From CAZPRQ01 sp964589415 (lineage in GTDB: Bacteria > Patescibacteriota > Doudnabacteria > UBA920), in contig CAZPRQ010000001.1 in NCBI GenBank assembly GCA_964589415.1, positions 1 to 55,489 on the forward strand: DNA of 55,489 bases. Direction: 5' to 3'. Below the pieces are notes generated by a model. That model did not search any database. It worked only from the letters and a program-made list of their open reading frames with translations, and was not told the DNA's origin. This document shows, piece after piece, positions 21,859-30,671 of the stretch (its first letter is position 1; each line of letters begins with the position of its first letter). Made by a program: the position numbers and the translations under genes.

Positions 21859-23763
21859 TCAAGTTACTTGCGCTTTAATTCTTCTAATACCCGCACTTGA
21901 GGCTTCTTCTTTTTGTATTTTAAATTTACCTATTATTCCGGTATGTTCTACATGCGGTCCGCCGCACAACTCACGAGACACGACTTCGTCCGTTTTAGGA
22001 TCATACGCCGTATAGACTGATACAGTGTCAGGATATTTCTCACCAAAAACGCCAATGGCATCTAACTTCCGCGCCTCCTCTAAGGACATAATTTCCTTTT
22101 TCATAGTCAAATCGCGCTCTACCCAACCGTTAACCAATTTTTCAACTTCTGCAATTTCCTCCGGGGTCATTTTTTTATCGTGCGTAAAATCAAACCGAGT
22201 GCGTTCTTCTGTAATATTACTCCCCTTCTGCCAGACATTCTCACCAATAACTTTACGCAAAGCCGCGTTCATTAAATGGGTAGCGGTATGGAGCCTGACA
22301 ATCTTATCCGAATGACTTGCCAGCCCACCCTTAAACTGCCCGGCACTGGCCGTACGGGATAGGTCCTGGTGTTTTTTGAATTCTGTTTCAAATTCCTTTT
22401 TATCTATAACAAAACCGCTTTCCTCTGCTAACTCAGCTGTTACTTCCCAAGGAATACCATAAGTTTGATAGACATCGAATGCTTCTTTACCGGTTATTTT
22501 TTGGTCTTTTAATATGGATTCGGAATTTTTTATTATTTTAGCCAGCTCTTTAAGCCCCTTTTCAAGAGTCAATTCAAACTTTTTCTGCTCCGTCTCAATT
22601 ACGGCAAATATATTTTGTGATCGTTCCACTAATTCTGAATAACTCTCCGCATATATACTCACAACTTTCCCTACAAGAGCCTGGAGCCAATGACCTTGCA
22701 AGTTTAGAAGCTTTCCCATAACCAGAGTTCGACGAATAAGGCGACGTAAAAAGTATCCTCTATCCTTATTTGAAGGCTCAATACCGTCTGACACCATAAA
22801 CACGCTGGCTCTAATGTGATCAGCAATTATTCGAACTTTCTTCACCTCTTCGCCCGTCAGAAGTTCATTCCCTCGTCCCAAAGATTCATAAAGCACATCA
22901 AACAAAGGCTTGAAGAGATCTGTATCAAAAATTGCTTGCTGGCCGCTTGCAGCCGCTAAAATACGCTCCAAGCCACCTCCAAAGTCTACATTTTGATTTT
23001 CGAGCTTCTTAAAACCATTCTCAGTTTTAACATACTCCATGAAAACGTTGTTGCCAATTTCTAAAAAACGACCGCAGTCACAATTAACATGACAAGGCAA
23101 GTTGTGGTAAGGAGAACTTTCATGAATTTTAAGATGTTCGCCATAATCCCAAAACATTTCAGAATCGGGACCACCAGGTTCATTTACCGGCATATGAGAT
23201 GTTATCCCAGCTCGTGACCACCAATTCTTTTCCTCGGGGTAATAAAATATCCTACCGCTTTGCATTCCATCACGCTCAGAAAAATCAACAATTTTGGCTT
23301 CAATCCCCTTGTTTGAAAATAATCCTTGCCAAATTCCGGCAGACTCCTCATCACGAGGAATTCCAATATCTTCTTTGCCGCGAAATACGGTGACATACAA
23401 ATATTTTGGATCCAAACCAACATGCTCTGTTAGGAACTCAAACATCCATGAAATTTGCTCCTTTTTAAAATAATCCCCCAAACTCCAATTTCCGAGCATT
23501 TCGAAAAATGTAGTATGCCTATTATCACCAACTTCTTCAACATCCTGAGAACGGAAACACTTTTGTGAATCTGCAAGACGTGTTCCCTTTGGATGTTTTG
23601 CCCCCAACAAATATGGAACCATAGGTTGCATGCCGGACCCAGTAAATAAAGTAGTAGCATCATTCTCGGGTACCAAAGAAGACGAGGGTATAATAATATG
23701 ATTTTTAGACTTGAAGAAATTAAGATACTTTTCTCTTAATTCCTGTGCTGTAATTTTAGGCAT
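21859..23763 (-). CDS. alaS: Alanyl-tRNA synthetase, form lacking the C-Ala domain
   Basis: 634 residues against about 870 in most bacteria. The class II catalytic domain is complete (FLEMLGNWSLGDYFKKE, the GGGLERI motif), followed by the tRNA-recognition helices and the editing domain with HTATH (H492, H496) and CGGPH (C600, H604). The protein ends about 30 residues later, so the C-terminal C-Ala dimerisation/tRNA-elbow domain is missing rather than broken; the stop is TGA. Similar shortened forms are known in CPR. It charges tRNA-Ala and hydrolyses mischarged Ser/Gly. Confidence 0.95.
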   Translation of the reverse strand: MPKITAQELREKYLNFFKSKNHIIIPSSSLVPENDATTLFTGSGMQPMVPYLLGAKHPKGTRLADSQKCFRSQDVEEVGDNRHTTFFEMLGNWSLGDYFKKEQISWMFEFLTEHVGLDPKYLYVTVFRGKEDIGIPRDEESAGIWQGLFSNKGIEAKIVDFSERDGMQSGRIFYYPEEKNWWSRAGITSHMPVNEPGGPDSEMFWDYGEHLKIHESSPYHNLPCHVNCDCGRFLEIGNNVFMEYVKTENGFKKLENQNVDFGGGLERILAAASGQQAIFDTDLFKPLFDVLYESLGRGNELLTGEEVKKVRIIADHIRASVFMVSDGIEPSNKDRGYFLRRLIRRTLVMGKLLNLQGHWLQALVGKVVSIYAESYSELVERSQNIFAVIETEQKKFELTLEKGLKELAKIIKNSESILKDQKITGKEAFDVYQTYGIPWEVTAELAEESGFVIDKKEFETEFKKHQDLSRTASAGQFKGGLASHSDKIVRLHTATHLMNAALRKVIGENVWQKGSNITEERTRFDFTHDKKMTPEEIAEVEKLVNGWVERDLTMKKEIMSLEEARKLDAIGVFGEKYPDTVSVYTAYDPKTDEVVSRELCGGPHVEHTGIIGKFKIQKEEASSAGIRRIKAQVT

Positions 23764-23839
23764 AGCTAAATTAATTAAAATTGACCAAAATTAAATAAAA
23801 TTCCATCGCGGATGTCTTCCCATTTTAAATATCAAATGA

Positions 23840-23920
23840 ATATAGGACCCACTAATTCCCAAATTTAGTCATTAGACATTAGGACTTGATTTAAAATTTG
23901 TTATTTGGAATTTGTTATTT
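23840..23920. repeat. Low-complexity spacer of TTAGTCATTAGACATTAGGAC and AATTTGTTATTTG words
   Basis: The 137-base spacer between ctpA and alaS consists of degenerate tandem words (ATTAGACATTAGGAC; AAAATTTGTTATTTGGAATTTGTTATTTG). The second array runs into the final codons (ITNSK) of the protease gene. It appears to be recent simple-sequence growth. Confidence 0.4.
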
Positions 23921-25145
23921 GCTGCAACGCAGCCTCCATCTGCGGATCTTTACCTGCCGCCACATCCTCTTCCGTAAGCTTAATCGCGATATCCGGCTCC
24001 AGCCCGTCCTTATTTAAATTCTTCCCACCTGGTGTTATCCACTTGGCAATGGTAATCTTTACCGCGCTACCGTCTTTCAAATCCACCAGCTCCTGAACGC
24101 TTCCTTTGCCAAAGGACTTTTCGCCGACTAATGTAGCCAGTTTATAATCATGCAAAGCACCGGACAATATTTCAGACGCCGAAGCGCTACCGCCGTTTAT
24201 GAGAATTACCGTTTTTATTCCCGCCAATCTGGAATTTCCGGCAGAATTAAAATCGTCTTCTCCGTCTGCTCTTTTTTCCTTAACCACCAGTTTGCCATTT
24301 TCCACCCAGTTTGAAGCCAATTCCACCGAGGTGTTTAAATACCCACCCGGATTATTACGCAAATCGAGCACAATGCCATTGACCGCCTTGGTAAGGGCCT
24401 CCTGCGCTGCCTGGTCAAATAATTTTTTGGTATCCGCGCCAAACTTGCTAATACCAATTACCATTATTTTTTTGCCGTCAATTTCCTTAATTTCCCATTT
24501 CACACTTTTTACTTCTATTTTGTCTCTGGTTATGGAAAACTCCATGGGCTTTTCCTTACCCTCACGTAAAATAGTAAGTTTGACCTGCGTGCCCTTTGGG
24601 CCGCGAATTTCGCTTACCGCTTCCTCCACAGACCATTCCTGAGTGCTCTTTCCATTTACTTCCGCAATTATGTCTTTTGGCAAAAGCCCTGCCTTATGGG
24701 CCGGCGTACCGTCCAGCGGGGCAACAACCACAATCACGCCTCCACGCCTGGATATTTCGGCCCCAATGCCGGTGAACTCTCCCTGTAAATCGGTTTTAAA
24801 ATTTTCTGACTGCTTGGGTTCAAAAAAATCTGTATATTGGTCACCGGTAGCCTGCACAGCCCCTCGAATGGCACCGTACAAAATTTTCTGCTGGTCTACC
24901 GGCCGTTCAATGTATTTTGTGTTTACCACGTCTATGGCGTCCCACAAAAGCTGATAATTTACATCTTTGGGCTGGTTCTGTTGATTTACAATCTTAAACT
25001 CTTTTGGCTGAAATACATACCCCTTTTTCCCGGTCTGGAAACCCATGCCAAAAGCAGCAATAATTAAGAGTAAAATTAATAAAGCGCTGCCCTTAGGCCG
25101 CGGTTTTTGCAATTCAGGTTCAGATTGGTTTAATAAATTTTCCAT
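23901..25145 (-). CDS. ctpA: C-terminal processing protease, S41 family (CtpA/Prc-like)
   Basis: 414 residues. One N-terminal membrane anchor (about 20-38) is followed by a helical domain, a PDZ domain (about 118-205, with GIGAEISRRGGVIVVVAPLDGTPAHKAGLLPKDII), and the S41 core: LDLRNNPGGYL, nucleophile S322 in GGSASASE and general base K347 in FGKGSVQ. The catalytic pair is intact. It cleaves proteins from their C-terminal ends outside the membrane; substrates are unknown. The last residues are encoded by a low-complexity array. Confidence 0.94.
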   Translation of the reverse strand: MENLLNQSEPELQKPRPKGSALLILLLIIAAFGMGFQTGKKGYVFQPKEFKIVNQQNQPKDVNYQLLWDAIDVVNTKYIERPVDQQKILYGAIRGAVQATGDQYTDFFEPKQSENFKTDLQGEFTGIGAEISRRGGVIVVVAPLDGTPAHKAGLLPKDIIAEVNGKSTQEWSVEEAVSEIRGPKGTQVKLTILREGKEKPMEFSITRDKIEVKSVKWEIKEIDGKKIMVIGISKFGADTKKLFDQAAQEALTKAVNGIVLDLRNNPGGYLNTSVELASNWVENGKLVVKEKRADGEDDFNSAGNSRLAGIKTVILINGGSASASEILSGALHDYKLATLVGEKSFGKGSVQELVDLKDGSAVKITIAKWITPGGKNLNKDGLEPDIAIKLTEEDVAAGKDPQMEAALQQITNSK

Positions 25146-25191
25146 GATAAATAATTACAGCTAATATAAAAACAGTATACCAGAAAAAAAG

Positions 25192-25216
25192 CCCGACTCA
25201 AAGCTTTTCAGGCGGG
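25192..25216 (-). terminator. Intrinsic terminator after the GT2 gene
   Basis: On the minus strand CCCG pairs with CGGG, with an inner AAAAGCTTT partial stem, followed by CTTTTTTTC. It sits 8 bases past the stop of the glycosyltransferase at 25224 and closes the polysaccharide gene run. Confidence 0.7.
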
Positions 25217-25223
25217 AATGCCT

Positions 25224-26129
25224 TTATTTGCTTACCCTCGGCTCCGCTTTAAACATGTTAATAAAAGTCAAAAATGCCAGCCTGCCGTAAATTCCAAGCC
25301 ATACAAACCAATTTAAGAAAAAAGGATACCGCGTTTTATAGTGCTTGCGGTAAAAAATCCACATGGAATCATGAAACCACCTTAAAGCCAGGAAAGGGAT
25401 TTTTTTGGATGATTCTCCTTTGTAGTGCAGCGCTTGGGCTTTAGGACAGTACCACACTTTATACCCCGCAAATTTAGCCCGCCAGCAATAATCCAAATCC
25501 TCACCGTACATAAAAAAGTCTTCGTCCAAAAGCCCAATATGACTAAACAGCTCGCGGCGAATAAGCATAAAAGCACCTACCACGCTGTCAACTTCCATTT
25601 CCATATCCTCAGGCAAATTGGAATAATTGTAATTTGAAGTATTTTTTAAAAACAGCCTGGCAAAACCGCTCCATGGATTTGGAAACCTGCGTCGGCAAGC
25701 TAAATCCAGACTGCCATCCGCCTTTAGCAGCTTGCAGCCGGAAATCCCTATTTCAGGGCGCCTTTCCATTAGCTCAATCATTATACTCAAAGTATTAGGA
25801 AATACTTCCGTATCGGGATTTAAAAGCAGAATATAGCGTCCTTTGGCCTGGTTTATTCCAATATTATTTCCGCTAGCAAAACCGGTATTGCCGTTTCGTA
25901 TGGCGGTTACAAAAAAACCTTGTTCCTTCAAATCGCGAAATTCAGCATTAAGCCATTCATAAGTGCCGTCGCCCGAGCCGTTATCGACCACAATAACTTC
26001 GCCAAAATATTTCTTGGACTGAGCCGTCTTGCTAAAAACAACGTCCTCGCTAGACCACAAGGATGGCAAAAGCACGCTCAAGTGTTTTTTAGATTTATAC
26101 GCGAGAATAACTACGGAAATGTCCACCAT
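25224..26129 (-). CDS. GT2 family glycosyltransferase
   Basis: 301 residues with a GT-A fold. The start MVDISVVILAYKSKKHLSVLLPSL, nucleotide-binding VVDNGSGDGT, NTGFASGNNIGINQAKGRYILLLNPDTE (the DxD-like NPDTE binds the metal), VVGAFMLIRRELFSHIGLLDEDFFMYGEDLDYCWR and the following helix are all typical of rhamnosyl/galactofuranosyl-type transferases. A hydrophobic C-terminus (LNWFVWLGIYGRLAFLTFI) suggests membrane contact. Sugar specificity cannot be read from sequence. It lies 6 bases downstream of a second GT2 gene. Confidence 0.92.
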   Translation of the reverse strand: MVDISVVILAYKSKKHLSVLLPSLWSSEDVVFSKTAQSKKYFGEVIVVDNGSGDGTYEWLNAEFRDLKEQGFFVTAIRNGNTGFASGNNIGINQAKGRYILLLNPDTEVFPNTLSIMIELMERRPEIGISGCKLLKADGSLDLACRRRFPNPWSGFARLFLKNTSNYNYSNLPEDMEMEVDSVVGAFMLIRRELFSHIGLLDEDFFMYGEDLDYCWRAKFAGYKVWYCPKAQALHYKGESSKKIPFLALRWFHDSMWIFYRKHYKTRYPFFLNWFVWLGIYGRLAFLTFINMFKAEPRVSK

Positions 26130-26135
26130 AATATA

Positions 26136-27206
26136 TTATACCGGCTTAATCTTAAATTTTTGTGCGAATTTTCTTTTCTTCCACATTAAAGTAATTTTAC
26201 TCAGCATCTCTGGCAGTACCCGCAGGGTTGAAATTTCAAACAGCACTACATACAAAAACATGGCGAATTCTCGAACAAAAAACTGCGGATAAAACCACGG
26301 GGAATTTTTTATATACATAAAGATATGGTTTTTGTAATTTAACTGCCTTATTTTTTCGGGAATTTTACTGTGATGAGCTATGAATCCTAAAACATCTTTG
26401 TACCCGCCTTTCGAAGACCCGGCCGTACGTCCGTGATAGCCAATCGCGCTCGGAACAAACACATGCTTCCAACCTTTATTTGTCATTCGCCAGCTTAAAT
26501 CCACATCCTCCCAATACGAATGGAAATCTTCATCGAAATATTCATAGTGGTTAGCGTTTAGCGGATAGCTTATAGCCTGCAAAGTCGAAGCACGGTACAT
26601 AGCGCCAGCACCTGAGACCGCGTCAACAAAAATTGATGCGTCAAATTGCCCCCTATCTTCTTCGTGCTGTCCCCTGTCCCTCGCCCGCCCCGATTTGCTT
26701 ATACTGACTCCTGTTGTATCCAAAACACAAGGGGAATCCTTGTGCCGCACAAGGATTCCCCTTGTGGGCGCGTCATCATGTTTTTGAATCTTTAAATCTT
26801 TAAATTGATACAGTTTCCCCGTCGCCGCCCCCACTTTCCCGTCCTCAAATACCTTTAGCATCTCTTCTATGTAATTCGGCTCTAAAATTAGGTCCGGGTT
26901 CACAAGCTGAAAAAATTCAACCTCTCCCCCATCCCTCCCCTCATGAGGGAAGGGATTAAGGGAGGGGTTGCAGTATCTATCGAATACCAAATTATGGCCT
27001 TTTGCAAAACCAATATTATATCCCGGATCTATTATTTCGACGTTAGGGAATTTTGACGCAAGTAACTCTTTTGAGCCGTCATTATTTCCGGAAATTACAG
27101 CTACAACATTAAAATCCTTGAAAGTCTGGTTAAAAATAGCCGAAAACACCGGTTCAATCCACTGGCGGTTATTGTATATTACTTGGACTATGGTAACTTT
27201 TGACAT
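26136..27206 (-). CDS. GT2 family glycosyltransferase with two palindromes inserted in frame
   Basis: 356 residues. GT-A motifs: TIVQVIYNNRQWIEPVFSAI, SGNNDGS, YNIGFAKGHNLVFDRY, VNPDLILEP, then VSGAGAMYRAS and DEDFHSYWEDVDLSWR. A C-terminal amphipathic/hydrophobic segment follows. Two stretches break the usual spacing: residues 79-96, encoded by the nested palindrome 26918-26970, and 147-160, encoded by the perfect palindrome 26726-26766. Both keep the frame and fall in loops, so the enzyme is probably functional. The gene is next to the other GT2 gene and the O-antigen ligase gene. Confidence 0.9.
   Translation of the reverse strand: MSKVTIVQVIYNNRQWIEPVFSAIFNQTFKDFNVVAVISGNNDGSKELLASKFPNVEIIDPGYNIGFAKGHNLVFDRYCNPSLNPFPHEGRDGGEVEFFQLVNPDLILEPNYIEEMLKVFEDGKVGAATGKLYQFKDLKIQKHDDAPTRGILVRHKDSPCVLDTTGVSISKSGRARDRGQHEEDRGQFDASIFVDAVSGAGAMYRASTLQAISYPLNANHYEYFDEDFHSYWEDVDLSWRMTNKGWKHVFVPSAIGYHGRTAGSSKGGYKDVLGFIAHHSKIPEKIRQLNYKNHIFMYIKNSPWFYPQFFVREFAMFLYVVLFEISTLRVLPEMLSKITLMWKKRKFAQKFKIKPV
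26726..26766. repeat. Perfect 19-base inverted repeat inside a glycosyltransferase gene
   Basis: CACAAGGGGAATCCTTGTG and its exact reverse complement are separated by CCG. It is translated as part of the loop before LDTTG. The core AAGGATTCCC also appears in the imperfect hairpin at 39191. Confidence 0.9.
26918..26970. repeat. Nested palindrome of the CCTCCCC/GGGAGGGG family inside a glycosyltransferase gene
   Basis: Outer arms CAACCTCTCCC and GGGAGGGGTTG (one mismatch) enclose CCCTCCCCTCATGAGGGAAGGG. Structure and GGGATTAAGGGAGGGG tail match the pair flanking the DUF559 gene. Translated residues read NPSLNPFPHEGRDGGE. Confidence 0.8.
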
Positions 27207-27222
27207 AATTAAATTTTAGGGC

Positions 27223-28821
27223 CTACCCGCGGCCGCTTTTTGGGCCGACAAAACCTGTTAATTCATTTCCAATTATACCTTCAGTCTTAATATTTCTTAA
27301 AATAGCTCCGGAGGCCGCCAATTCTAAAAAGAAAAATATAAGAGCCTTGTCATTGTACCAGGTAACGTCAAAAAAAGCCGCCGCCGCAAGCCACAAAAAA
27401 ACCAAACCCGCCTGCAGTACCAAAAACAGCCAGATTGTGTTTTCTTTTTGGTTTACTTTCACATATTTCCAAAACTCCCGGCAAACTGTTAGCCAAAAAA
27501 GCGCGAACAAAACCAACCCAAGCCAACCAAGCTCAACGGCGATATGTAAATACAAGTTATGAGCTGTAACGTACTTTTGCGGCAAATTATACCGCAAGTT
27601 TTTTTGTTCCGCCAAAAGTTCATATTTAACATTTGCCAACGCTTCGGGCGTAGCCGCCGAAACTAAAAAATTTGCCGCCCCGGTTCCAAGTGGATGCGAA
27701 ATGGCATAGCGTGCGCTTTCTTTCCATATAAGTATACGCCCCGCGTTGGAAGTTTCATTTAAATCGTAAATGCTCTGGGCGCGATTTAAGAAATTTTCTT
27801 CAAACACCCCTCCGGCGCGTACAAATGCCAGCCCCCTATTTATGAGAGGAGAAATTGCAAATAATACAACAATAATTAAAAGCGGCCAAAAAAAAGTTTT
27901 AACAGCTGGCCTCAAAAAAGTTTTTGCGTACGAAATTATTATTGCCAAAAGCGGGGCAAGCATTCCCACCCACACGGCTCGCGTGCCGGACAAAATTAGC
28001 GCCAACGAAGCAAAACGGATTCCAGACCAAATAAAGCGGCGAAGTCTCTGGGATGCACCCATGGTTAGCGCGGCGCCTATACCAATTGCATAAACACACA
28101 AATAGGCAAACGACTGCGAATCCGGCATTATGCCAAACATGCGCAGCTGACGCCCATCGGTAAATGAAAACCAAGAATTGGAATACAGAGAAACGACGGC
28201 AAAATTCACTCCATAATACGCTTGTGTAAATGTGGTCGCCCAAAAAACCCAAAAAGTGTCCAGTGGCGTAAAAAAAGTGTAAGCTAACTGCCCAAAACCC
28301 GCGGCAATAAAAACCGATAAACTTACGGCCGCGTACCTAAAAAGCGCGAGCACCTGCTCTTTAGTTTGAATAGTTTGGACCATGACGAAATAAAACAAAA
28401 AAATATTAAAAAAGAACAAAAATTGCATTAGTGCTGGCAATCGAAATGACGACCAAATACTGCTAATAAGTATAAGCGCGCCAAAGGCATACAAATACCG
28501 ATCCCAAGGCAAAAACACTATGCGTTTTAAACTAAATTTATTTTCCTTAAAAAACCAAACTACAAAAAGCCAGGCCACCAGCGGCCGCCAGGCTGACAAT
28601 GTTTCAAAAAAACCGTTAGGCACAATGACCATGGCCGGCAAGGAGGCCACAAGCACGTATACACCTTCCTCGAGTGGCCGAAAAACAATATAAAGCATTA
28701 CAATGGCCATATTCACCCATACAAGCCAAGTTGGCCAGCCAAACACAGCCATTAGAAGCACGGAAAATAGTTGCCAAACAACCAGTATGGCTATATAAAA
28801 TTTTCTTGAAAAATTATGCAT
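27223..28821 (-). CDS. O-antigen ligase/polymerase (Wzy_C-like) membrane protein
   Basis: 532 residues with about 11-12 hydrophobic segments and the Wzy_C-type core: SGTRAVWVGMLAPLLAIIIS, followed by the periplasmic loop (RAQSIYDLNETSNAGRILIWKESARYAISHPLGTGAANF) and TAHNLYLHIAVELGWLGLVLFALFW. The conserved Arg residues and the H in HNLYL are those of the O-antigen ligase superfamily. It joins or polymerises lipid-linked glycans at the outer face of the membrane. It overlaps the start of the upstream GT4 gene end by 8 bases, implying one operon. Confidence 0.9.
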   Translation of the reverse strand: MHNFSRKFYIAILVVWQLFSVLLMAVFGWPTWLVWVNMAIVMLYIVFRPLEEGVYVLVASLPAMVIVPNGFFETLSAWRPLVAWLFVVWFFKENKFSLKRIVFLPWDRYLYAFGALILISSIWSSFRLPALMQFLFFFNIFLFYFVMVQTIQTKEQVLALFRYAAVSLSVFIAAGFGQLAYTFFTPLDTFWVFWATTFTQAYYGVNFAVVSLYSNSWFSFTDGRQLRMFGIMPDSQSFAYLCVYAIGIGAALTMGASQRLRRFIWSGIRFASLALILSGTRAVWVGMLAPLLAIIISYAKTFLRPAVKTFFWPLLIIVVLFAISPLINRGLAFVRAGGVFEENFLNRAQSIYDLNETSNAGRILIWKESARYAISHPLGTGAANFLVSAATPEALANVKYELLAEQKNLRYNLPQKYVTAHNLYLHIAVELGWLGLVLFALFWLTVCREFWKYVKVNQKENTIWLFLVLQAGLVFLWLAAAAFFDVTWYNDKALIFFFLELAASGAILRNIKTEGIIGNELTGFVGPKSGRG

Positions 28822-29959
28822 GCCGGGTATTATTTAAAATTGACAACGTTTCCTTCGCGCACTTTTCCCAAGAATACTCGTTAAGCCTGACATAGCCTTT
28901 TTGTGTCATGTCATGCTTGAGTGATTCATCCAGCAGCAATGCTTTAAGGGACTGCTTCATGTCAGCAACATTTTCCGGGTTAAAATATACGGCCGCCTCC
29001 CCGGCAACTTCCGGCAGGCTGGAAACATTGGAACAAGCCACGGGCACAGCGGAGGCAAAAGCTTCCAATATTTGCATACCAAAACCTTCATACAAAGCAG
29101 GCTGGACCAATACGTCTGCTCCTTTTAATATTTCCAGGCGCTCTCGGTCTGAAACATAATTTTTATATATAACAATATCTTTATTGGCCTCCAGTTTTTG
29201 CAAAATGCTTTCAAAACGCCACCCGGGCTTACCTACAACCACAAGCTTATGCGGCAAGTCGGGCAGTTCGGTTTTTAACATACGAAAAGCGTCTATTAGA
29301 CGCTCTAAATTTTTTCTTGGCTGCAACGTAGAAAGAAATAAAACGTAAGGTGTTGGTAATTTATTAACTAATTGGTTTTGTGATTTGCTTATTAGCTGAT
29401 TTGCTGATTTGCTTATTAGCTTATCAGCTGATTTGCTTATTAGCGTATTTGTTTGCTCAAATCCATGATGAACCACAGAAACTTTTTCTTCCGATATATT
29501 GTACTCATTTACGAGATCTTTTTTAGTTGCCGAAGATACCGCTATTATGCGCGAGGCATTATTAACGGCAAACTTGGTTGACCACTCCAGAAACCAACGC
29601 ATAAATGGCGTAAAGGTTTCGGGGTAATATTTCCAGGCAATGTCGTGAATGGTAACAACACATTTTTTGGGATGCACAAGGGGCAAAGCCGACGCGGGAA
29701 TAAACAGGACATCAACCGGGCTGGTAAGCATTTCCCAAGAAAGCCTGACTTGAGTCCAAAAAAGCGGAAAGGGCATGACTTTAATACGAAAGTTTTTAGG
29801 CAAAGCTAAAAACCACTCCTCCGGCTGAGTGCGAAGGTATAATATATAAGAATTGACCTTATCTACTTCAGCCAAATGCAAAATTAGCTGCTTGGCGTAA
29901 TGCTCAACTCCGGTTTTATGGGGCGTATTGGCCCGTTCTGCCTCTATGCCAATAGTCAT
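28814..29959 (-). CDS. GT4 family glycosyltransferase with a repeat insertion
   Basis: 381 residues with a GT-B fold: N-domain with VVTIHDIAWKYYPETF and RIIAVSSATKKDLV; C-domain with PYVLFLSTLQPRKNLERLIDAF, VVVGKPGW and ADVLVQPALYEGFGMQILEAFASAVPVACSNVSSLPEVAG (the E7 motif). Between the domains, residues 170-200 are three to four copies of LISKSANQ, coded by a GCTGATTTGCTTATTA-type tandem array (29386-29455). The interdomain linker usually tolerates change, so the enzyme is probably active. Its ATG overlaps the stop of the upstream small gene by one base. Confidence 0.92.
   Translation of the reverse strand: MTIGIEAERANTPHKTGVEHYAKQLILHLAEVDKVNSYILYLRTQPEEWFLALPKNFRIKVMPFPLFWTQVRLSWEMLTSPVDVLFIPASALPLVHPKKCVVTIHDIAWKYYPETFTPFMRWFLEWSTKFAVNNASRIIAVSSATKKDLVNEYNISEEKVSVVHHGFEQTNTLISKSADKLISKSANQLISKSQNQLVNKLPTPYVLFLSTLQPRKNLERLIDAFRMLKTELPDLPHKLVVVGKPGWRFESILQKLEANKDIVIYKNYVSDRERLEILKGADVLVQPALYEGFGMQILEAFASAVPVACSNVSSLPEVAGEAAVYFNPENVADMKQSLKALLLDESLKHDMTQKGYVRLNEYSWEKCAKETLSILNNTRHA
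29386..29455. repeat. Tandem repeat (TTTGCTTATTAGCTGA type) inside the GT4 gene
   Basis: About four degenerate copies of an 18-24 base unit built from GATTTGCTTATTAGCT. The unit length keeps the frame. The same vocabulary occurs at 38856-38915 in galE. Confidence 0.8.
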
Positions 29960-30204
29960 TAGTGAATAGAGTAATTATTTGGATCTTTATGGGGTTCAGA
30001 TTGGTCGTCCGGCGGCAAATACAAAACCGGCTCTTCAGAAAAATCAAAGTCAGTTTGCTCCGGCTTGCTTTCCACTTGTTTGAATGTCGGCCGACTATGT
30101 TCAGTGTCAGGGCCTATTTTCATGCCAGGTACATTTTTAAAAAGCGGGCCTGCATCTAACTGGTTAAAAACCGGGTCTTCATTATTAGACTTTTTTCTGT
30201 TCAT
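29959..30204 (-). CDS. Small hydrophilic protein of unknown function
   Basis: 81 residues, acidic, rich in Pro, Asp, Glu, Lys and Asn, with no membrane segment or known motif; probably largely disordered. Evidence that it is real: it overlaps the upstream nucleotidyltransferase gene by 20 bases, its stop overlaps the GT4 ATG by one base (TAATG), and the frame is open throughout in a tight operon. It may be a partner or a spacer for translational coupling of the GT4 enzyme. Confidence 0.6.
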   Translation of the reverse strand: MNRKKSNNEDPVFNQLDAGPLFKNVPGMKIGPDTEHSRPTFKQVESKPEQTDFDFSEEPVLYLPPDDQSEPHKDPNNYSIH

Positions 30205-30598
30205 AGGGCAATAATTTAGATGATTTATATAAACGAGGCTTAAAAGCCTTAAGCCTTTTAATTGTAACAGGTAACCCTTTAGCTTTCAAAGCCTTTCCAA
30301 GGCCTTTTACATATGCCTTTTGGTCATAACCTAAGGCAATTATGTGGGGTTTTTGCTGTATGATATGTGTTATGTGATTTTTTAGGCCACCAAGCACTGC
30401 CTCATTTACAAATCTTGATACTCTTACAACCGCCAACCTCTTGCGTTCGTTATTTGTCGGACTGAGACCTTTAATTTTTTTTACATTTTTGTCCCGCGCG
30501 ACAGAGACAATCAAATACGGTTTTTTAGCAAGTTTTCGCGCCTGTTTAAAAAAGCTAATATGCCCTTTGTGCAAAATATCAAAGGTGCCAAATACCAT
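30185..30598 (-). CDS. Cytidylyltransferase-like nucleotidyltransferase
   Basis: 137 residues from the ATG at 30598 (an upstream GTG at 30634 is possible, but a -10-like TACAAT at 30639-30644 would place the transcript start on it). HIGH-type nucleotide-binding motif VFGTFDILHKGHISFF and the second motif near ITHIIQQKPHIIALGYDQK fit glycerol-3-phosphate cytidylyltransferase, FAD synthase or the ADP-heptose RfaE C-domain. The ISSSTxK motif of classical TagD is replaced by a Lys/Arg-rich end, so the substrate is open. First gene of the polysaccharide run. Confidence 0.82.
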   Translation of the reverse strand: MVFGTFDILHKGHISFFKQARKLAKKPYLIVSVARDKNVKKIKGLSPTNNERKRLAVVRVSRFVNEAVLGGLKNHITHIIQQKPHIIALGYDQKAYVKGLGKALKAKGLPVTIKRLKAFKPRLYKSSKLLPYEQKKV

Positions 30599-30638
30599 TA
30601 TCCTTTCTTTTTTGCCTTGTTTTATTAAATTCACAACT

Positions 30639-30648
30639 ATTGTATAAT
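30639..30648. promoter_or_regulatory. Shared divergent -10 region
   Basis: ATTGTATAAT reads TATAAT on the plus strand (30643-30648), 24 bases before the GTG of the membrane protein gene, and TACAAT on the minus strand (30639-30644) for the nucleotidyltransferase. Clear -35 boxes are not seen. The two overlapping elements could make the two promoters compete. Confidence 0.45.
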
Positions 30649-30671
30649 TGTTTTAAGCCAAAGGAGGCTGC

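Noticed and set aside
26640..26700. SGRARDRGQHEEDRGQF segment of the GT2 protein as a third repeat insertion
   Set aside because: The DNA has GGGGACAG-like words, but the peptide fits the DTTG...K-x-x-R-x-x-DRGQxEEDKGQ pattern I recall as native to this glycosyltransferase family, and there is no palindrome.
29386..29455. Tandem units as a CRISPR-like array
   Set aside because: Units are contiguous, of unequal length, in frame within a GT4 gene and have no unique spacers. No cas gene is present.
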